From: Oscillospiraceae bacterium
Lineage (GTDB): Bacteria; Bacillota; Clostridia; Oscillospirales; CAG-272
Direction of reading: 5' to 3'
Assembly: GCA_015065285.1 (NCBI GenBank)
Contig: SVQP01000013.1
Span: forward strand, 1 to 42,174
Length of the DNA stretch: 42,174 nt
The notes beneath the pieces are model-generated. The model was not told where the DNA came from and made no database searches. It was given only the letters and a program-made list of their open reading frames with translations. A program made the translations under genes and the position numbers. Below are positions 22,392 to 31,010 of the stretch, piece by piece (the stretch's first letter is position 1; each line of letters starts with the position of its first letter).

Positions 22392-24056
22392 TTACCGGTC
22401 GCTAAGAGCTGACAAGAGCTGCTTTCTGGCAGCGCGGAATATCGCAACGTCGTATTCTACATCGCAAAATGAGCGGAACACGGTCCGGCAGATGGCATCT
22501 GCCGCATGCTTATCGGTTTTCGCAAGGCATTTGAGCATTTCGCATTCCTCTGCGCCCTGCCGCTGTGCTTCCCCTCGGGCGGAGAGCCAGGGACCATGCT
22601 CGCCGGGGTAGAACAGATGAGTATCTCCCGGAGGCAGAGTAATTGTCGAGTCGGTATTGGTATGGGAGGGGCAATTTTGTCTGAACGGGTCTTGTCCGGG
22701 TTGATAGGAGTTGGTTGCCCAGTGCAGATAACCGGTCAGATTGAAGCAATAGTTGCCCCAATGCAGGTATCGGGTGGAAAGCAGGGGATAGTCCAGAAAG
22801 CGGTTGATATAGTCCTCACTGCGCGGGCCGCAGCAAACGTAGTGCCAGATTTCATCTCCCTGCTGCCTGAGTGTTTCAATCTCGGCTTGGTGCTTATCGT
22901 ATTCCATGTTCAAGGGAACCCAAACGTCAAGCGCACCGTGAATATTGCCGTAGCTCATGGCATCGATCAGTTTTATGTCGGGCACGATTTTGTGCACCAA
23001 GCCTGCAAGCGCACGCCATTCAGTGCAGTTTTCGGCATTGGGCTCGTCTGCAATACCCATCATGAATATATCAAGCCAACCGTTGCGTGAAAGCATGTCG
23101 TGCAGAGCGGGCAGGTATTGCACAAGGTAGCAGTATCCCTCGTAGCTCATGGCAGGAAGGGTGTTGTTGACCAAAATGGTTGAGCTGTGCCAGCTTTGTC
23201 TCCAACCGACAGAAGGACCGTTGAAATACTTGATGCCCTGCGAGAGCTTACGGCGCATATCCTGCTCCATGGCAGAAAAATCAAATTCGTATTGGTTTTT
23301 CCCAACCTCGGTGACCTTTACGCCGCCCGTGTATGCCATATTCTGGTGCATTCTGCGCAAAAGCTTTACGTAAGCGTCATCCAGCGTGTAAAATTCGTCA
23401 GAGCCGTAGGACACATTGTGGTAATGTGAAACAAAATTCTGACCGTAGCCCTGAATAACGGTCAGGGTTTCGGGAGGTACGGTGGCTTTATAAACAGTCA
23501 AAGAGAGGGGAATGGTAACCGATTCTGCGCCTGCTGTGATCTTGACTGACGCTGTATATGAGCCGGGGATGGCGTCTGCCGGGATGGCGATCGCACCGAA
23601 AATACCGCCGATCTTGGTATCCATCTCTCTTCCATCGCCTACACCAACGTCAAGGCTGCCGTCAAAGGGACGCAGGCAGTCGTAAATGCGATAGGGGGCT
23701 GTGCGGATAGGAAAGTGCGGAGGCTTGATATCCGCGGGGGCGAGCCCGTAGTTTTGCTCCACGGTAACCGGTACGAGTGAATACCATTCTGTGGAGAAGG
23801 GGAGATCGGTCACGACCGTTACACCGCCTGCTCGGGGAAAGCCAAGCTGTGCTTGCTCCAAAAGAGCCGGATCATGATAAATTGCCTCGGGCAACCAATT
23901 TGGCTTGACATGATCCACGCACAATCCGTCAAGCAAGATCTGAAAGGTTGCGTACGTACTGCGCGGGGTGTCCAGTTCAATTTCGGTGGATGCACTTGGA
24001 TAATCGAGGCGGTCCGGAAAAGTGAATTCTGTGGAATCAACAACAACGTAGCGCAT
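22392..24056 (-). CDS. DUF4091-type glycoside-hydrolase-like protein
   Basis: This 554-residue protein resembles the DUF4091 family found in polysaccharide utilisation loci. It opens with a beta-sandwich (RYVVVDSTEFTFPD, then WLPEAIYHDP), has IPGSYTASVKITAG typical of an inter-strand module, and a TIM-barrel-like part with FMMGIADEPNAENC (about 333-346), whose D-E-P resembles an acid/base site, and a final LHWGNYCFNLTGYLHWATNSY. The ATG at 24056 follows GGAGGG; the frame remains open upstream without a better start. There is no signal peptide. It converges with the GH106-like gene, and the two may act on the same glycan. Confidence 0.75.
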   Translation of the reverse strand: MRYVVVDSTEFTFPDRLDYPSASTEIELDTPRSTYATFQILLDGLCVDHVKPNWLPEAIYHDPALLEQAQLGFPRAGGVTVVTDLPFSTEWYSLVPVTVEQNYGLAPADIKPPHFPIRTAPYRIYDCLRPFDGSLDVGVGDGREMDTKIGGIFGAIAIPADAIPGSYTASVKITAGAESVTIPLSLTVYKATVPPETLTVIQGYGQNFVSHYHNVSYGSDEFYTLDDAYVKLLRRMHQNMAYTGGVKVTEVGKNQYEFDFSAMEQDMRRKLSQGIKYFNGPSVGWRQSWHSSTILVNNTLPAMSYEGYCYLVQYLPALHDMLSRNGWLDIFMMGIADEPNAENCTEWRALAGLVHKIVPDIKLIDAMSYGNIHGALDVWVPLNMEYDKHQAEIETLRQQGDEIWHYVCCGPRSEDYINRFLDYPLLSTRYLHWGNYCFNLTGYLHWATNSYQPGQDPFRQNCPSHTNTDSTITLPPGDTHLFYPGEHGPWLSARGEAQRQGAEECEMLKCLAKTDKHAADAICRTVFRSFCDVEYDVAIFRAARKQLLSALSDR

Positions 24057-24206
24057 GCATTTCCCTCCAATTCGATGATTGATGATGAGATAATTTGCGA
24101 AGATATTTACGGGGAAGTCGGATGTTCTGATTTCATAGTACCATACTTTTGTAAAAAAGACAAGCGTCATGCTAAAGAATTCTTGAATAAATTTACTGTC
24201 ATGATA

Positions 24207-24235
24207 TTGACAAACCTACATGAGCGTGCTACAAT
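24207..24235 (+). promoter_or_regulatory. Promoter of the T-box/trpB unit
   Basis: TTGACA (24207-24212) and TACAAT (24230-24235), spacer exactly 17 bases, immediately before the T-box leader. Confidence 0.8.
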
Positions 24236-24242
24236 GATATAA

Positions 24243-24535
24243 ACCGATGAGAAAGAGGAGTAGCGTGCGAAAAGCACCCTGACAGAGAGCCGTGGCGGTG
24301 GAATGCGGTAGGGCGTGCGTGCGTGAATGGACTTTCGAGGGCAACGGGAAATTTTATCCTTTGCGGATAGAATGTATAGGCGACGGCATGACCCACCGTT
24401 ACAGGGGTCGGCATATTGTTTTTTCAGTATGATTGAGCGGATGGCGAAGGCTATCAAGCAGGGTGGCACCGCAAGAGGTATCTCTTGTCCCGGCAAATCA
24501 TTTTTTGATTGCGGGATGAGAGTCTTTTCTTTTTC
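24243..24535 (+). promoter_or_regulatory. T-box riboswitch, tryptophan specifier
   Basis: The leader begins with GATGAGAAAGAGGAGTAG, carries ACAGAGAGCCG, a GGTGGAATGCGG element, and the specifier region GAATGGACTTTCGAG, where the codon is TGG (24328-24330) for tryptophan. The conserved T-box sequence AGGGTGGCACCGC is at 24460-24472, pairing with the tRNA acceptor end. A terminator hairpin (arms about 24482-24500 and 24507-24523) with a T-rich tail follows. Uncharged tRNA-Trp should stabilise the antiterminator and switch on the trpB gene downstream when tryptophan is scarce. Confidence 0.92.
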
Positions 24536-24592
24536 CGCACCTGATTCGTATCCCCGACGAATCAGGAGAACACAGGGGAGAAAGGTAACCCA

Positions 24593-25966
24593 ATGGCAAA
24601 AGAGATTCCTTACAAGATTTATCTCTCCGAAAATGAGATTCCCAGACAGTGGTATAACGTCCGCGCGGATATGAAGAAAAAGCCCGCACCGCTGATCGAT
24701 CCCCGCACCATGAAGCCCATTACGCTCGAGGCGATGAGCGAGGTGTTCTGCGAGGAGCTGGCGCGTCAGGAGCTGGATGATACCACGCCTTATATTGATA
24801 TTCCCGAGCCGCTGATCGACTTTTATAAAATGTACCGTCCCGCACCGCTTGTGCGCGCGTACTGCCTTGAAAAGCAGCTGGATACCCCCGCGCACATTTA
24901 CTATAAGTTTGAGGGCAACAACACAAGCGGCAGCCACAAGCTCAATTCGGCAATCGCGCAGGCGTACTATGCAAAGCAGCAGGGGCTTGCAGGCGTGACC
25001 ACCGAAACGGGAGCCGGGCAGTGGGGAACTGCTTTGAGCATGGCGTGCTCCTACTTTGGACTGGATTGCAAGGTGTTCATGGTAAAGGTCAGCTATGAGC
25101 AAAAGCCCTTCCGCCGCGAGGTCATGCGCACCTACGGTGCAAACGTGACTCCCTCTCCCTCCACCACCACTGCCGTGGGCAGAAAGATCCTGGAGGAGCA
25201 TCCCGGTACCACGGGCAGCCTTGGCTGTGCCATTTCCGAGGCGGTCGAGGCAGCGGGTGCATCAGGTGGCAGCTACCGTTACGTGCTTGGCAGTGTGCTC
25301 AATCAGGTGCTTTTGCACCAGACCATCATTGGCATTGAAACCAAAACCGCGCTGGATAAGTACGGCATCAAGCCCGATATCATCATCGGTTGCGCGGGCG
25401 GCGGCTCCAATCTGGGCGGCTTGATCTCGCCCTTTATGGGTGAAAAGCTGCGCGGTGAAGCAGATTACCGCATCATCGCGGTTGAGCCTGCGTCCTGCCC
25501 CAGCCTGACTCGCGGACGCTATATTTACGATTATTGCGATACCGGACGCATCTGCCCCATGGCAAAGATGTATACGCTGGGCTCCGGCTTTATCCCGTCC
25601 TCCAGCCACTCAGGCGGCTTGCGCTATCACGGCATGAGCACCGTGCTCTCCGAGCTGTATGATCAGGGGCTGATGGAGGCAAGAAGCGTGGAGCAAACCG
25701 CAGTGTTTGCCGCAGCGCAGCAGTTTGCGCGCATTGAGGGCATTCTGCCCGCGCCCGAATCGGCACACGCCATCAAGGCTGCCATCGATGAGGCAATGAT
25801 CTGCAAGCAGACGGGCGAGCAAAAGACTATCGTATTTGGTCTGACCGGCACGGGATATTTTGATATGGTGGCATATCAGAAGTTCAACGATGGCTTGATG
25901 GGCGACTATATCCCCACCGATGCCGAGTTGGATGCAGCCTTTACCAATTTCCCGCCTCAGCCTTGA
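24593..25966 (+). CDS. trpB: Tryptophan synthase beta chain, TrpB2 type
   Basis: This 457-residue PLP enzyme condenses indole with serine to give tryptophan. Its length, long N-terminal extension (KIYLSENEIPRQWYNVRAD) and inserted segments are those of the TrpB2 class rather than the 400-residue TrpB1. The PLP lysine lies in GSHKLNSA (about 113-120), followed by TETGAGQWG and the phosphate-binding GCAGGGSNLGG (about 264-274). No trpA or other trp gene is nearby, so it probably works alone on free indole, as TrpB2 enzymes can. The Trp T-box directly upstream confirms a role in tryptophan supply. Confidence 0.94.
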   Translation: MAKEIPYKIYLSENEIPRQWYNVRADMKKKPAPLIDPRTMKPITLEAMSEVFCEELARQELDDTTPYIDIPEPLIDFYKMYRPAPLVRAYCLEKQLDTPAHIYYKFEGNNTSGSHKLNSAIAQAYYAKQQGLAGVTTETGAGQWGTALSMACSYFGLDCKVFMVKVSYEQKPFRREVMRTYGANVTPSPSTTTAVGRKILEEHPGTTGSLGCAISEAVEAAGASGGSYRYVLGSVLNQVLLHQTIIGIETKTALDKYGIKPDIIIGCAGGGSNLGGLISPFMGEKLRGEADYRIIAVEPASCPSLTRGRYIYDYCDTGRICPMAKMYTLGSGFIPSSSHSGGLRYHGMSTVLSELYDQGLMEARSVEQTAVFAAAQQFARIEGILPAPESAHAIKAAIDEAMICKQTGEQKTIVFGLTGTGYFDMVAYQKFNDGLMGDYIPTDAELDAAFTNFPPQP

Positions 25967-26055
25967 TGCGACGCATCAAACTGCGGCAAAGTCGCAAATA
26001 TTACAAAAAAGCCAAGACCCGAGTGTCTGCAAAATTAGCAGTAAATTGAAATTAG

Positions 26056-26088
26056 GGGCTGAGTCATTCACTCAGCCCTTTTCTTTTA
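26056..26088 (+). terminator. Terminator of trpB
   Basis: GGGCTGAGT pairs with ACTCAGCCC, then TTTTCTTTT. Confidence 0.8.
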
Positions 26089-26143
26089 CTATTTTGTTTA
26101 TGAATTTGATTAGTTTTGCAAGAGAATGTCCGTTTTGGTGAGG

Positions 26144-26467
26144 GAGCGTCCGCATGATGCACCTCATCCACCGCAACCGCGTCGATCATTTCGCGGATTT
26201 CCCGCGAAATATCTCTCCGCTGCGGTCCCCCTTCCCCAGCGGGGCAAGGCTTATAGCAGTTGCCCTAAGCGGTTAGTCATTACAGGACGGATACGGAAAC
26301 AACCGTCCCCTAGCCGTGTGGCTAAACGGGTAACAAAGCGAGTCGGATGCGCTATGAAAGCCTTACCCCGCTGGGGAAGGGGGACCGCAGCGGAAGAAAA
26401 ACGCGAATACTTGGAGCGATTTTCTGACGCGGTTGCGGTGGATGAGGTGCATCACACGGACGCTCTT
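26144..26467. repeat. Foldback (MITE-like) element of about 324 bases
   Basis: Two long imperfect inverted arms of about 110 bases (about 26144-26253 and 26352-26467) share GAGCGTCCG, GATGCACCTCATCCACCGCAACC, a GCTGCGGTCCCCCTTCCCC block and the AAGGCTT end. The centre (about 26254-26350) holds a smaller GGACGG...CCGTCC hairpin. No transposase is encoded. The GGGGGACCGCAGCGG core relates it to the repeats at 190-540 and 28097-28140. The rest of the gap 25967-26567 holds only terminators. Confidence 0.7.
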
Positions 26468-26488
26468 TCACATCTTCGCAAACGCAAT

Positions 26489-26523
26489 AGGAGCTGAGTT
26501 GATGACTCGGCTCCTTTTTTTAT
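26489..26523 (+). terminator. Second plus-strand terminator hairpin
   Basis: AGGAGCTGAGT pairs with ACTCGGCTCCT, then seven T residues. It resembles the trpB terminator on the other side of the foldback element. Confidence 0.7.
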
Positions 26524-26527
26524 ATGC

Positions 26528-26562
26528 AAAAAACAAAGAAAAAGCCCCGCGCAAGGCGGGGC
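26528..26562 (-). terminator. Terminator of the sigma factor gene
   Basis: Minus-strand GCCCCGC/GCGGGGC stem followed by a T-rich run (TTTTTCTTTG). Confidence 0.75.
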
Positions 26563-26567
26563 GAGGA

Positions 26568-27854
26568 TCAAAGTGCATATTCGCTGATACGAGTTTCAAC
26601 CAAACGGTATTCAATATCATTGACAATCAATTTAGGATTGTTGGCAATGTGTTGCTTGAAGTCATCGGTGTACCATTCGGTTTGTTCAATGCAATCAACC
26701 GATTCGTACCAACGCATTAAAACAAGTCTGCCGTTTGTGTCGACGTAATTATCAGTGATATTATTGTTGTTTTGGACGCGGATAAACTTTATCGTCTCAA
26801 ACGTTCTTTCGCCGATTGTTACGTCAAAGACTCCCATTGTGTATCGAATATTATATTCGTCAATATGGATTTTATCATCAACAATCTTGGGAGGATTCTC
26901 TTTAATAAGCAACGGCCTGCCGTGAACTCGGTCGTTTCCGTTAACAATTACATCGTAATCTTCTTCCAAAAACGTGTAGATCGATGTGGGGAAATCATCA
27001 TCCTCGTCGCCATCACAATCAATTGTTGCAAGATCACGAATGTATTCATCGGTAAGCTGTGAAAACCAAATCTTTTCATTTTTATAAAGCTTTCCGGCTC
27101 TGATATTGTAGGTGTCTCTGCGAATTTTTACACCGGCAACCTCGTGTATCATAGCAGCCTTGGGGACGTAGCAGGTAGACACTAATGCAAGCTTATTGCG
27201 ACGATATGTTCCTTCCGAATTTTTATTTCCGACAATCGGTACAATAAAGGATTCGTCGGCACATTTAACTTCAAAAAATGGACGAGAGCTTTCCTTGAGA
27301 ATGAGCGCGGGCATATCCTCGGGGAAACCGCAGGTGTAATCTTTCTTTGCCATATTCTTTCTTCCTTTCTCAAACATCAAAATCTGTTCAGGGGTACACA
27401 TAGAACGAAATTGTTTTCGCGCGTAATGTAAGCGACTTTTTACAGTACCAATTGGAATGTTCAAGCGTTTCGCAATTTCACTTTGCTTGTATCCTTGCAC
27501 GGTTAGCTTTAACAGTTCCGCAGACTCTTTGGGTAACAAGTTCAAAACCTGATATGCGGTGTTATCTTCCGCTGTATCGGTGTCAGCTATATCTGGGATT
27601 GTATCTAACGAAATCAACTCGTTACCGTATTTTTTGCGAAACCATAAATTACATTGATTTCGTGCAATGGATAATATCCAAGGTTTGAATAATTCTTTAT
27701 TTCGAAGTTTTTCAAAACCAATATAAGCCGCATAGTATGTTTCTTGTATTACGTCGTCGGCATCAAAGGTGCTTGGCAACCTAAAATTGATATATCGCTC
27801 TACAACAACACGATGCTTTTTTAGCAATGCTTCAAAAGATACTTCTTGCTCCAT
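26568..27854 (-). CDS. Sigma-70 family (ECF-like) factor with long C-terminal extension
   Basis: This 428-residue protein starts with a normal ECF-type sigma factor: region 2 with FDADDVIQETYYAAYIGFEKLRN and PWILSIARNQCNLWFRKKY (about 25-75) and region 4 with LPKESAELLKLTVQGYKQSEIAKRLNIPIGTVKSRLHYARKQ (about 105-150). About 260 further residues follow, unlike a usual ECF factor of 160-190 residues. The extension is beta-rich with an acidic patch (DCDGDEDDDFP) and has no membrane segment; I do not recognise it. It may be a fused regulatory or sensor domain. The ATG at 27854 follows GAAAGGAGG. No anti-sigma gene is adjacent in an operon. Confidence 0.8.
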   Translation of the reverse strand: MEQEVSFEALLKKHRVVVERYINFRLPSTFDADDVIQETYYAAYIGFEKLRNKELFKPWILSIARNQCNLWFRKKYGNELISLDTIPDIADTDTAEDNTAYQVLNLLPKESAELLKLTVQGYKQSEIAKRLNIPIGTVKSRLHYARKQFRSMCTPEQILMFEKGRKNMAKKDYTCGFPEDMPALILKESSRPFFEVKCADESFIVPIVGNKNSEGTYRRNKLALVSTCYVPKAAMIHEVAGVKIRRDTYNIRAGKLYKNEKIWFSQLTDEYIRDLATIDCDGDEDDDFPTSIYTFLEEDYDVIVNGNDRVHGRPLLIKENPPKIVDDKIHIDEYNIRYTMGVFDVTIGERTFETIKFIRVQNNNNITDNYVDTNGRLVLMRWYESVDCIEQTEWYTDDFKQHIANNPKLIVNDIEYRLVETRISEYAL

Positions 27855-27947
27855 ATGTTCCTCCTTTCGTGTTAATAAAACCGGTTTCACATACTAAGTT
27901 GTTTTTTATGCGAAAAGGTTCAAGGTGGAAGAAATATTTTCAGAATT

Positions 27948-27976
27948 ATTATACCATAGAATTATTAACAATACAA
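27948..27976 (-). promoter_or_regulatory. Promoter of the sigma factor gene
   Basis: Minus-strand TTGTAT (27971-27976) and TATAAT (27948-27953), spacer 17 bases. Confidence 0.65.
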
Positions 27977-27984
27977 CCACACTA

Positions 27985-28325
27985 TTTTTCTGCTTTCCCG
28001 ACGCCCGGCGTCTGGGGCAAGCATAGCGCGTGGCAGTCCACGCACCATCGGGCAGAAGCCCGAACCCACTATCCGCAGAAGCACGGCGCACAAAAGCCTC
28101 CCTCCGAGAGGGAGGGGGACCGCGATAGCGGTGGAAGGAGCCTGCGTGACTTGGAATTTAGATTGACCTGATAATAACGCGCTCTCCCTCAGTCGCCTTA
28201 CGGCGCCAACCTTCGGTCCAGGTCGCAAGCATAGCTTGCTTCCCGCTTTAGCTAAAAATATGCCACCGGCATATTTTCTTAACGCGTCGCGCCCTCCCGG
28301 AGGGAGCCTTTATGTAAGCCCGTCT
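27985..28325. repeat. Interspersed repeat cluster
   Basis: This stretch has no supportable gene. It holds a GGGAGGGGGACCGC...GCGGTGGAAGG copy (28097-28140) like those at 190-540, a CCGCAGAAGCACGG piece, GGCGCCGTAAGGCG-type palindromes near 28190-28215, an ATGCCACCGGCAT hairpin near 28260 and a CCCTCCCGGAGGG hairpin near 28290. Confidence 0.6.
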
Positions 28326-28328
28326 CAA

Positions 28329-28365
28329 CAAAAAACACCACCAAAGAAATCTCCTTGGTGGTGTT
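28329..28365 (-). terminator. Terminator of the RsgI-like lipoprotein gene
   Basis: Minus-strand AACACCACCAA/TTGGTGGTGTT stem followed by TTTTTTG. Confidence 0.8.
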
Positions 28366-28421
28366 CGTGTTTTCTCCGCTAAAGATGCATAGCAGAGGGT
28401 CTTGGCTTTTTATTTGTTTTT

Positions 28422-29675
28422 TTAGTTTGTCTCGGTAGCGTCCGTGCCGTTGATGCTGTCCTTGAGTGCCTGCTTTTCTGCCAGCAGCTGCGCCTGCATA
28501 GCGGCAATATCCTGTGCATGTGCTGCCTCAAACTCTGCAAAGTAGCTGTCCTTTGCAGCGTTGAGGTTGGCTTCAATCTCAGAAGCCTTTGCCTGCAGGG
28601 TTGCTTCAATATTCTCGTCAAACAGCTGAGCTTCCAGCTCGATCAGCTTGGTCTCCGCCTGCTTCATGACGTTGATCAGCTCAAGCAGAGCAGCGTCTGC
28701 CTGTGCGCCCAGTGCCTCGTAAGCAGCAAGTGCCTTATCGTATTGCTCCTCGGAAAGGGTCAGATTCACGGTTGCCTGCACGTAAAGCTCACCGTCCACC
28801 TCAAGGGATGCCACGTAATTCTTCTGTGCCAGCAAATCGGTCTTGGCTGCGCGGAGCTCGGCAAGCGATTTCTGATAGGGGGATTCGGGGGAGATCAGCG
28901 TTTCATAGCGGAAATCCTCCACTGCAAGGATGGCGGAGCTGTAAGCGTCCAGCGCTGCCTTGTAAGCTGCGTGGGTCAGCTTGTAAATGCCGCCCATTTC
29001 CTCAATAATGCGAGCGGTTTCCTCACGCTCGGCAAAGCTGATGCGGGATTCCTTGGCTGCAAAGTAAGCCTCTCTCATCTCAGCAGTCAGCAAAAGGGCT
29101 GTTTCCACGCGGCTCTGTGCCAGCACGTTGTAAAGCTGCTTTTCGTCCATCGCGTCAATTTCCTCTTGGGTGTAAAGCGCGGTGGAGAGTGCCATGGCGC
29201 GCAAAGCGTCCAGACCGAGTGCCTGAGCGGATGCAACGGCACCGCTGATATCAAGCTCTGCAAGTGCTTCGGTTGCAGTCTGCTGTACGCGATCGGTCAA
29301 TTCCTTGGCATACTGAGAGTCACCCGAGATCGAGATCGTAACCGTATTCTGGTCAGCCTCTACGTTGCCCTTAACCAGATAACCGGTCTGGGCTGCAAGG
29401 TTCACCATCATATCAGCTGCCTCTTCGGGGGTCTTGCCAACGAATGCCTCACCTGCGATCAGAATGCTTCCGTCGTCGTTGAGTGCGGTTGCGCTGATGA
29501 TCAGACCCTGATCGTCAACCAAAAATTCTACGCTGGGATTGATGTCTACGGTCATGCGCGTGACCGTGCCCTCTTCGGGCGTGGCAGGCTCCTGCTCGTC
29601 TTGACAGGACGTAAGCGAGAGCACTGACAGCAGCATCATCATGCAAAGCAATGCGCAAAGAAGTTTAATTTTCAT
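28422..29675 (-). CDS. Lipoprotein with RsgI-like domain and coiled coils
   Basis: This 417-residue exported lipoprotein has the lipobox LTSC (Cys24). Residues about 38-115 (MTVDINPSVEFLVDDQGLIISATALNDDG, then GKTPEEAADMMVNLA) closely follow the conserved juxtamembrane domain of RsgI-type anti-sigma factors. The remaining 300 residues are rich in Ala, Glu, Leu and Gln and are predicted largely coiled coil. Unlike RsgI it lacks the cytoplasmic anti-sigma part and a membrane helix, being lipid-anchored instead. It has its own promoter and terminator. A sigma factor gene lies downstream on the same strand but is separated by repeats. Function unknown. Confidence 0.78.
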   Translation of the reverse strand: MKIKLLCALLCMMMLLSVLSLTSCQDEQEPATPEEGTVTRMTVDINPSVEFLVDDQGLIISATALNDDGSILIAGEAFVGKTPEEAADMMVNLAAQTGYLVKGNVEADQNTVTISISGDSQYAKELTDRVQQTATEALAELDISGAVASAQALGLDALRAMALSTALYTQEEIDAMDEKQLYNVLAQSRVETALLLTAEMREAYFAAKESRISFAEREETARIIEEMGGIYKLTHAAYKAALDAYSSAILAVEDFRYETLISPESPYQKSLAELRAAKTDLLAQKNYVASLEVDGELYVQATVNLTLSEEQYDKALAAYEALGAQADAALLELINVMKQAETKLIELEAQLFDENIEATLQAKASEIEANLNAAKDSYFAEFEAAHAQDIAAMQAQLLAEKQALKDSINGTDATETN

Positions 29676-29710
29676 GATGTCATCTCACTTTCTATGATTT
29701 TTGCAACATT

Positions 29711-29739
29711 ATTATACCATGAAATCCGTCATCATTCAA
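29711..29739 (-). promoter_or_regulatory. Promoter of the RsgI-like lipoprotein gene
   Basis: Minus-strand TTGAAT (29734-29739) and extended -10 TGGTATAAT (hexamer 29711-29716), spacer 17 bases. Confidence 0.65.
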
Positions 29740-29783
29740 GTGCTGTTGGTGTGACCCTGCGTGCATTTAGTGAGTAAAGGGCA

Positions 29784-29811
29784 GAGAAAAAGGGCACAAT
29801 CATGCGCCCTT
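29784..29811 (-). terminator. Terminator of the paralogous membrane protein pair
   Basis: Minus-strand GGGCGCA/TGTGCCC stem that includes the stop codon, then TTTTTCTC. Confidence 0.65.
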
Positions 29812-30336
29812 GATCTCGTATTTATCGCACTCCCAGAATGCTAAGACATGCGGTTTTTTGGTCAGTATCACCAGTAGATAGCACTCTTGCCCTTGGCGCA
29901 AGGTGCGATCGGATTTGCACTTGCCGTATTTGGCAAAACGTACGTATTGGTTGGTTACAAGCACGCGACGATAACCTCTGCCAACCACAGAGCGGCGCAG
30001 CTCGTATTCACTTTTGAGTTCCAAAAGATCCACCGTATCCACCTCAAGGGCATATTTGCCCTGCAAAATGTAAATGCCCTGACGGATCAGAATGCCTGCA
30101 CCGATCAGTGCCAGGATCACACCGCCCCAAAGAAGGACCAGCATGACGATCAGAAAAATGACCGAAAACAGGCTGTCTCCTGCCAAACTGTAAAGCCCCC
30201 AGGTCAACAGCGCAAGAAATCCGCTCAGAATCAGAGCAGCCAAGCCGATTGCACCACCGCCAAGCAGTTGCTTTTTCATGTTTTCTTGCACGATCTGTTC
30301 GCGCCATAGCGTGATTTTTTGATTTTCCAAAGCCAT
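29800..30336 (-). CDS. Small membrane protein, paralogue of the upstream gene
   Basis: This 178-residue protein has a short charged N-terminus, two membrane segments (about 26-52 and 57-88) and a cytoplasmic C-terminal domain of about 85 residues with EVDTVDLLELKSEYE, VLVTNQYVRFAKYG and ending LTKKPHVLAFWECDKYE. The upstream protein has the same architecture and the same LTKKPHVxA...D..YE ending, so they arose by duplication. The start follows AGAGAGG and lies 4 bases after the stop of that paralogue. No family is recognised. Confidence 0.75.
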   Translation of the reverse strand: MALENQKITLWREQIVQENMKKQLLGGGAIGLAALILSGFLALLTWGLYSLAGDSLFSVIFLIVMLVLLWGGVILALIGAGILIRQGIYILQGKYALEVDTVDLLELKSEYELRRSVVGRGYRRVLVTNQYVRFAKYGKCKSDRTLRQGQECYLLVILTKKPHVLAFWECDKYEIKGA

Positions 30337-30340
30337 GAAA

Positions 30341-30865
30341 TTACCTCTCTGTCATCTCGTAGTGATCGGTGTCATATGCCATCATGACGTGCGGCTTTTT
30401 GGTCAGCACCGCAAGCACGTAAAACTCCTGATTTGCGTAAGGTGACTTGCCCAGCTCAAAGGTGCCGTACTGTTCGAAATGTGTCACGTATACCGTGATC
30501 GGATCGCCACCGGTACGGCTTGCATAGCTTTTGGGCGTGCTGAATCTTGCATGATCGATCTCAAGCACAAACTTGCCGCGCAAAAAAGCAATACTTGACG
30601 CGGTGGATCTGATCAAAAATATCGCAACAACCACCGGAACAGCCCACAGCAAAAGGGCGGATAGCACAAAGAAAGCGATCAGCAGAGCAAAGCCGCCCGA
30701 TTCGGTAAAGGCTGCGATGATAGCGCCCGCCCCAACTCCGCCGCAAAGCAGCACACATACGGATATGACTACCAGATTGCGAAGCAAATACAGCGTGGCA
30801 GTCTTTTTTGCATTCTGTAGAACCTCGCTTTTTTTCAAAATCCGTTTTTTATCCTCGGTGTACAT
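30341..30865 (-). CDS. Small membrane protein, paralogue of the downstream gene
   Basis: This 174-residue protein has a basic N-terminus (EDKKRILKKSEVLQ), two membrane segments (about 27-50 and 57-85) and a C-terminal domain with EIDHARFSTP, VYVTHFEQYGTF and the LTKKPHVMMAYDTDHYE ending shared with its neighbour. I chose the ATG at 30865 because AGGAG lies just upstream; an ATG at 30886 would place that site inside the gene. Both proteins may form a membrane heteromer. Function unknown. Confidence 0.72.
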   Translation of the reverse strand: MYTEDKKRILKKSEVLQNAKKTATLYLLRNLVVISVCVLLCGGVGAGAIIAAFTESGGFALLIAFFVLSALLLWAVPVVVAIFLIRSTASSIAFLRGKFVLEIDHARFSTPKSYASRTGGDPITVYVTHFEQYGTFELGKSPYANQEFYVLAVLTKKPHVMMAYDTDHYEMTER

Positions 30866-30930
30866 AATTTCTCCTGGAATTTTCATTGAATTTTTTTATG
30901 TCATTCTCGCCCTTGCTTGTATAGCACAAA

Positions 30931-30959
30931 TTGACAAGCGATGTAGGGTGTGCTATAAT
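30931..30959 (+). promoter_or_regulatory. Promoter of the second RAYT gene
   Basis: TTGACA (30931-30936) and TATAAT (30954-30959), spacer 17 bases, a consensus promoter. Confidence 0.8.
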
Positions 30960-31010
30960 GGGAATGCAATTGGCTGAAAACTCGAATTTGCTATGGATGG
31001 TAAAATCAAT

